6,130 nucleotides of DNA from Candidatus Nealsoniibacteriota bacterium (GTDB lineage Bacteria > Patescibacteriota > Minisyncoccia > Minisyncoccales > GWA2-38-27). This document shows positions 4,965-6,130 of this stretch, one piece after another. The stretch lies in NCBI GenBank assembly GCA_016867195.1, contig VGKE01000021.1, positions 1 to 6,130 on the forward strand, given 5' to 3'. Both the position numbers and the translations under genes were made by a program. Numbering within the stretch: the first letter of the stretch is position 1; each line of letters starts with the position of its first letter. The notes below the pieces were generated by a model. It did not search any database, was not told the DNA's origin, and saw nothing but the letters and a program-made list of their open reading frames with translations.

Positions 4965-6130
4965 CTACTGAACATTAACAGCCGGTGTCTTAAACTCTTC
5001 CAATCCCCAGTTCTGAGTTATCTCAGAACCACCTACCATTGTCCATTTAATCTCAGTAACCTTAAAGTAGATTAATCCAAGGGCTGAAGCGCCTCTTGTC
5101 TTGGTAACATTAACAGTAATTGTGTCTTCAGAGCCGTCTGGAACATTTGTGGTAAGAGAACGTTGAATCATCTTGGAAGTAACATCAAGTTCATCACCAT
5201 TAGAATTAATGGCCTTAACAGTAATTTTGCCTGAAACAAGCGCGGTAAGAGTTCCGCCATCTGCCTTGGCTTTAAAGGTAATTACGCCTGTAGCAGTGCT
5301 TAAACTTGGGGTTGTTGAGTCATATGTATATACACTGCTCAAAGGAGTAGAGATTGTAAAGAGAGCAACCTCGTCTCCAAAGACATACATATACTCTCCA
5401 TTGATTGTCGGAGATAACTGCGCTGTTGACAAATTCGGCTTTTCATAAGTAACAGCATTTGCTGCTGTTACGCCCAATCTTGCTCTTGTCCCAGCGGTTA
5501 CGCCAGCGGCAAAATCAGCCTTTGCTGTCAAGGTCTTGGTAATATCTTTAGCAATACTAACTGAAAGATCGTTAAAGGTGGCTACGTTTGACACAGGCGC
5601 GACTGAACCTAATAGGGTGGTGCCGTCATATAGCTTAATGGCTGATATCTTGGCAAGCGCCGCTGCATCACCTGTGGCTGTAACTACTACGTCTGTTACA
5701 TTAGAAGCCCCAATTGTTGACTTAAGATTGAAGTTCAACATTGAGACGTTCTCCACTCCATTTGTTGAGTCCACTTTCACCGAACTTGATTTTGGAGTAT
5801 TAACATTGATAGTGGCTGCCAAAGTTGAACTTCCTATTGCTGTCAAATATAGAATGGTATGAGTTCTGGTAGTGGTCACGGTTGCCCAAGTACTTAAACC
5901 AAGGGTATCAACGCCTCTAATACCATTATCTCCGTAAACACGGACAACCAAAGTCCTATTTACCTCAAGGGTATAGAAATCAGCCCTTACTGTCAGGACT
6001 TTTGTTTCGCCCTTGGGAACATTAAAGCCAATTCCCGTAATCCGGATATAGTAAGTGCCGCTGGAATCTTTCAAAACGTCGGCAACGGTAATGGTTTTTT
6101 CCGTTAATAAAGTGGTTCCGTCATAAACCG
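4965..6130 (-). CDS. Repetitive exported/surface protein, C-terminal part (5' end outside window)
   Basis: The frame is open to the right edge, so only the last 387 residues are seen; the signal peptide and start are missing. The composition is rich in Thr, Ser, Val and Ala, with no cysteine, as in beta-rich extracellular proteins. Two related modules are visible. The first, at visible residues 1-51, starts VYDGTTLL and ends KVLTVRADF. The second, at 166-206, starts KLYDGTTLL and ends KTLTAKADF. Such YDG...ADF modules are typical of large surface proteins of Patescibacteria. The final part (about 280-387) is a different beta-like segment ending EEFKTPAVNVQ. No LPXTG motif, membrane anchor or long basic tail is present, so attachment must lie in the missing part or be non-covalent. 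The TTG at 6072-6074 is an internal Leu codon, not the start. A strong terminator follows. Its exact role (S-layer-like, adhesin or pilus-associated) is unknown. Confidence 0.85.
   Translation of the reverse strand, partial: VYDGTTLLTEKTITVADVLKDSSGTYYIRITGIGFNVPKGETKVLTVRADFYTLEVNRTLVVRVYGDNGIRGVDTLGLSTWATVTTTRTHTILYLTAIGSSTLAATINVNTPKSSSVKVDSTNGVENVSMLNFNLKSTIGASNVTDVVVTATGDAAALAKISAIKLYDGTTLLGSVAPVSNVATFNDLSVSIAKDITKTLTAKADFAAGVTAGTRARLGVTAANAVTYEKPNLSTAQLSPTINGEYMYVFGDEVALFTISTPLSSVYTYDSTTPSLSTATGVITFKAKADGGTLTALVSGKITVKAINSNGDELDVTSKMIQRSLTTNVPDGSEDTITVNVTKTRGASALGLIYFKVTEIKWTMVGGSEITQNWGLEEFKTPAVNVQ

Noticed and set aside
5173..5862. Plus-strand open frames of 91 and 108 codons opposite the surface-protein gene
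   Set aside because: They run antisense to a long, clearly repetitive coding frame, have no recognisable motifs, and their composition follows from the opposite strand's Thr/Val/Ala codons.
6072..6074. TTG as a start codon for the surface protein
   Set aside because: The frame continues upstream to the window edge as VYDGTTLLTEKTITVADV, which matches the later YDGTTLL module, so this codon is internal.

Overview
The window looks like an accessory-rich piece of a Candidate Phyla Radiation (Patescibacteria, Parcubacteria-like) genome. That assignment is inferred. It rests on moderately AT-rich DNA, a LigA with a diverged NMN-binding motif, an O-antigen-ligase/TPR protein, a long Ser/Thr/Val-rich surface protein without cysteine, starts lacking a visible Shine-Dalgarno, and many short palindromic repeats. 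Standard TGA usage is consistent with code 11; no in-frame TGA needs to be read through.

Layout. All three substantial genes run leftward on the minus strand. At the right edge is the C-terminal 387 residues of a repetitive exported or surface protein (4965-6130, start outside the window). It is followed by a strong hairpin terminator (4877-4918). Next comes a 628-base stretch without an intact gene (4337-4964). It holds a truncated and frameshifted GxxExxY-family gene on the plus strand, a dispersed CGTCATTGCGAG-type palindromic element, a perfect 44-bp palindrome, a separate 13-bp inverted repeat and a run of degenerate ATCTGTG-like repeats. Then come ligA (2297-4336, NAD-dependent DNA ligase) and, 26 bases further, a Wzy/WaaL-type membrane glycan ligase or polymerase with a C-terminal TPR region (51-2270). 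The first 50 bases are too short to assign.

How the genes relate. ligA and the membrane gene are close enough to be co-transcribed. Their functions are not linked: ligA is housekeeping, while the glycan enzyme and the surface protein both concern the cell envelope. The glycan enzyme could act on envelope proteins, but nothing here proves that.

Most interesting observation. Three unrelated sequences share one unusual design: two copies of a short odd-centred palindrome placed as an inverted pair, with complementary centre bases. They lie at 952-986 (inside the membrane gene), 3806-3845 (inside ligA) and 4380-4423 (intergenic). The two genic copies are read through in frame as extra linker or loop peptide. 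This resembles in principle the Rickettsia palindromic elements and the double-hairpin elements of fungal mitochondria, but I do not recognise these sequences as a named family.
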